A stretch of 8,201 nucleotides of DNA, from the NCBI GenBank assembly GCA_964434165.1, contig CAYSUS010000185.1:1-8201 (forward strand), read 5' to 3'. Positions 7,383-8,201 of the stretch are shown here, piece after piece (positions within the stretch are counted from its first letter, which is position 1; each line of letters starts with the position of its first letter). The stretch comes from CAYSUS01 sp964434165 (lineage in GTDB: Bacteria > Planctomycetota > Planctomycetia > Pirellulales > Thermoguttaceae). The translations under genes were made by a program, and so were the position numbers. Below the pieces are notes generated by a model that saw only the letters and a program-made list of their open reading frames with translations, was not told where the DNA came from and did not search any database.

Positions 7383-7673
7383 ATGTACGTTCTGGTGACC
7401 TACGACGTGAACACTCAAACCCCCGAAGGTCGGCGGCGACTCCGCCTTGCGGCCAAGACTTGCCTGGACTATGGCCAGCGCGTGCAGCAGTCGGTGTTTG
7501 AATTGAAGGTGGAACCGGCACAGTGGGCTGAGTGTAAGCACCGCCTGCTGGAGCTCATCGAGCCGGAGAAGGACAGCCTGCGGTTCTACTACCTTGGAGC
7601 GAACTGGCACCGCCGTGTGGAGCATCGCGGGCTCGAAACCAGCTACGACATCGACGGGCCGCTGATCGCTTGA
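7383..7673 (+). CDS. cas2: Cas2, adaptation complex subunit
   Basis: Cas2 is the small ferredoxin-fold protein that forms the core dimer between two Cas1 dimers during spacer integration. The product has 96 residues, the usual size. It opens MYVLVTYDVNTQTPEGRRRL with the conserved Asp8 after the first strand. It continues with CLDYGQRVQQSVFELKV and the RFYYLGANWHRRVEHRG strand-turn common to I-C Cas2 proteins. The start is set by GGAGG at 7371-7375. It is the last protein gene before the leader and array, as usual for I-C loci. Confidence 0.97.
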   Translation: MYVLVTYDVNTQTPEGRRRLRLAAKTCLDYGQRVQQSVFELKVEPAQWAECKHRLLELIEPEKDSLRFYYLGANWHRRVEHRGLETSYDIDGPLIA

Positions 7674-7858
7674 ATAGCGATTCGCGAACCCCAAGCACAC
7701 GAGAAAGCCTGGGGCTTCCGCGATTGTCGCAACCCCTGTTCTGCACGGCTCTTGTGCGACGGTCAGTTCTTACGAATGGGGTCCGACCGTCCCAGTGAAT
7801 CGAGGTTCGCGGGAATCGGCCCGTTGCCCCTTGCGCCATAAGGGGTTAGGCTGCCGGG
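7674..7858 (+). promoter_or_regulatory. CRISPR leader
   Basis: This 185-bp non-coding stretch between cas2 and the first repeat is the leader by position and by repeat orientation. It should hold the array promoter and the site that directs new spacers to the first repeat. I could not identify a convincing -35/-10 pair. It contains several inverted repeats: CCCCTT/AAGGGG at 7827-7832 and 7840-7845, close to the array; GACGGTC/GACCGTC at 7758-7764 and 7785-7791; AAGCC/GGCTT at 7705-7709 and 7713-7717; and a distant pair at 7678-7690 and 7804-7818. The hairpin near 7705-7717 has no T-run, so I do not call it a terminator. It appears less GC-rich than the genes. Confidence 0.85.
7827..7845 (+). 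repeat. Leader inverted repeat next to the array
   Basis: CCCCTT (7827-7832) and AAGGGG (7840-7845) are perfect 6-bp arms around a 7-base loop. The element ends 13 bp before the first repeat. The position suits a leader-anchoring or integrase-recognition site, but this is inference. Confidence 0.5.
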
Positions 7859-8201
7859 GTCGCTCCCCGCGCGGGAGCGTGGATTGAAACGGCAGCAAGG
7901 CCGCGCTCGCGCTGTACCTGAAGAGTCGCTCCCCGCGCGGGAGCGTGGATTGAAACTGGCCTCCCTCAGGGAGCCTCGAAGGGCCGCGGCCGTCGCTCCC
8001 CGCGCGGGAGCGTGGATTGAAACACCCAGTCCCCGCCCGAGCGCGGCAGCGCTCAGCAGTCGCTCCCCGCGCGGGAGCGTGGATTGAAACGCAAGGACAC
8101 GGCCATCGAGATGCGCCGCCGCGAGGTCGCTCCCCGCGCGGGAGCGTGGATTGAAACTTCTACGGCGCCGACGACACGTTCGGCGAGACGGGTCGCTCCC
8201 C
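7859..8201 (+). CRISPR. Type I-C CRISPR array (left part; continues past the window)
   Basis: Five identical 32-bp repeats lie at 7859-7890, 7925-7956, 7992-8023, 8059-8090 and 8126-8157. A sixth starts at 8192 and is cut by the window edge after 10 bases. Each repeat begins GTCGCTCCCC and ends GTGGATTGAAAC. Repeat positions 3-9 (CGCTCCC) pair with 15-21 (GGGAGCG) as a 7-bp hairpin with a 5-base loop. Cutting just after the stem would leave the 11-base handle TGGATTGAAAC, which matches known Cas5c processing. Spacers are 7891-7924 (34), 7957-7991 (35), 8024-8058 (35), 8091-8125 (35) and 8158-8191 (34). The ATTGAAAC end and the leader on the left show that transcription runs rightward and that the newest spacers are those next to 7859. 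No repeat in view has a mutation, consistent with the leader-proximal end. Confidence 0.98.

Noticed and set aside
7689..7717. Intrinsic terminator after cas2
   Set aside because: Short imperfect stems exist (CCCCAAGC/GCCTGGGG and AAGCC/GGCTT), but no T-run follows.
7884..8087. Small open reading frame of 67 codons across the array
   Set aside because: It is an artefact of the repeats; its protein repeats the same arginine-rich words once per repeat unit.
1..8201. A new or hybrid CRISPR subtype or an embedded accessory gene
   Set aside because: Gene content, order, repeat form and protein motifs all fit canonical I-C, and there is no gap over 185 bp that could hold an extra gene.

Overview
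The window holds a nearly complete type I-C CRISPR-Cas locus, all on the + strand. The order is the classical one: cas3 (5' end cut off by the window), cas5c, cas8c, cas7c, cas4, cas1, cas2, leader, then a CRISPR array that runs off the right edge. Each gene was recognised from its protein motifs, and the array repeat has the typical I-C form with a GC-rich stem and an ATTGAAAC end. The DNA is GC-rich by eye with strong G/C preference at third codon positions, and most genes have good Shine-Dalgarno sites, so the host is a high-GC bacterium. I see nothing that fixes the phylum. No transposon, tRNA or rRNA is visible.

Layout: bases 1-1887 are cas3, whose frame is open to the left edge, so the first in-frame GTG at 106 is not the real start. 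Bases 1916-2596 are cas5c (crRNA processing and cap). cas8c (2593-4557) overlaps the cas5c stop by ATGA. cas7c (4610-5560) is the backbone subunit. The adaptation genes cas4 (5583-6335), cas1 (6342-7370) and cas2 (7383-7673) follow at 6-22 bp spacing. A 185-bp leader (7674-7858) precedes the array (7859-8201+), which shows five full 32-bp repeats, a sixth partial one, and five spacers of 34-35 bp.

How it works together: Cas5c cuts the array transcript at the base of the repeat hairpin. Cas5c, Cas7c, Cas8c and a small subunit form Cascade, which recruits the Cas3 nuclease-helicase to matched DNA. Cas4-Cas1-Cas2 choose, trim and insert new spacers next to the leader. The most informative hidden element is an internal start inside cas8c: a seven-base Shine-Dalgarno match followed by an in-frame ATG at 4054. 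It would make a separate C-terminal product of 167 residues, the small subunit Cas11c, which a one-frame-per-gene annotation would miss.

Overall this is a well-known system and I found no undescribed one. The points worth a second look are the internal Cas11c start, a Cas5c that seems to lack two residues of the catalytic triad described for one family member, a Cas4 insertion, a C-terminal tail shared by Cas8c and Cas11c, leader inverted repeats, and spacers that look coding-derived.
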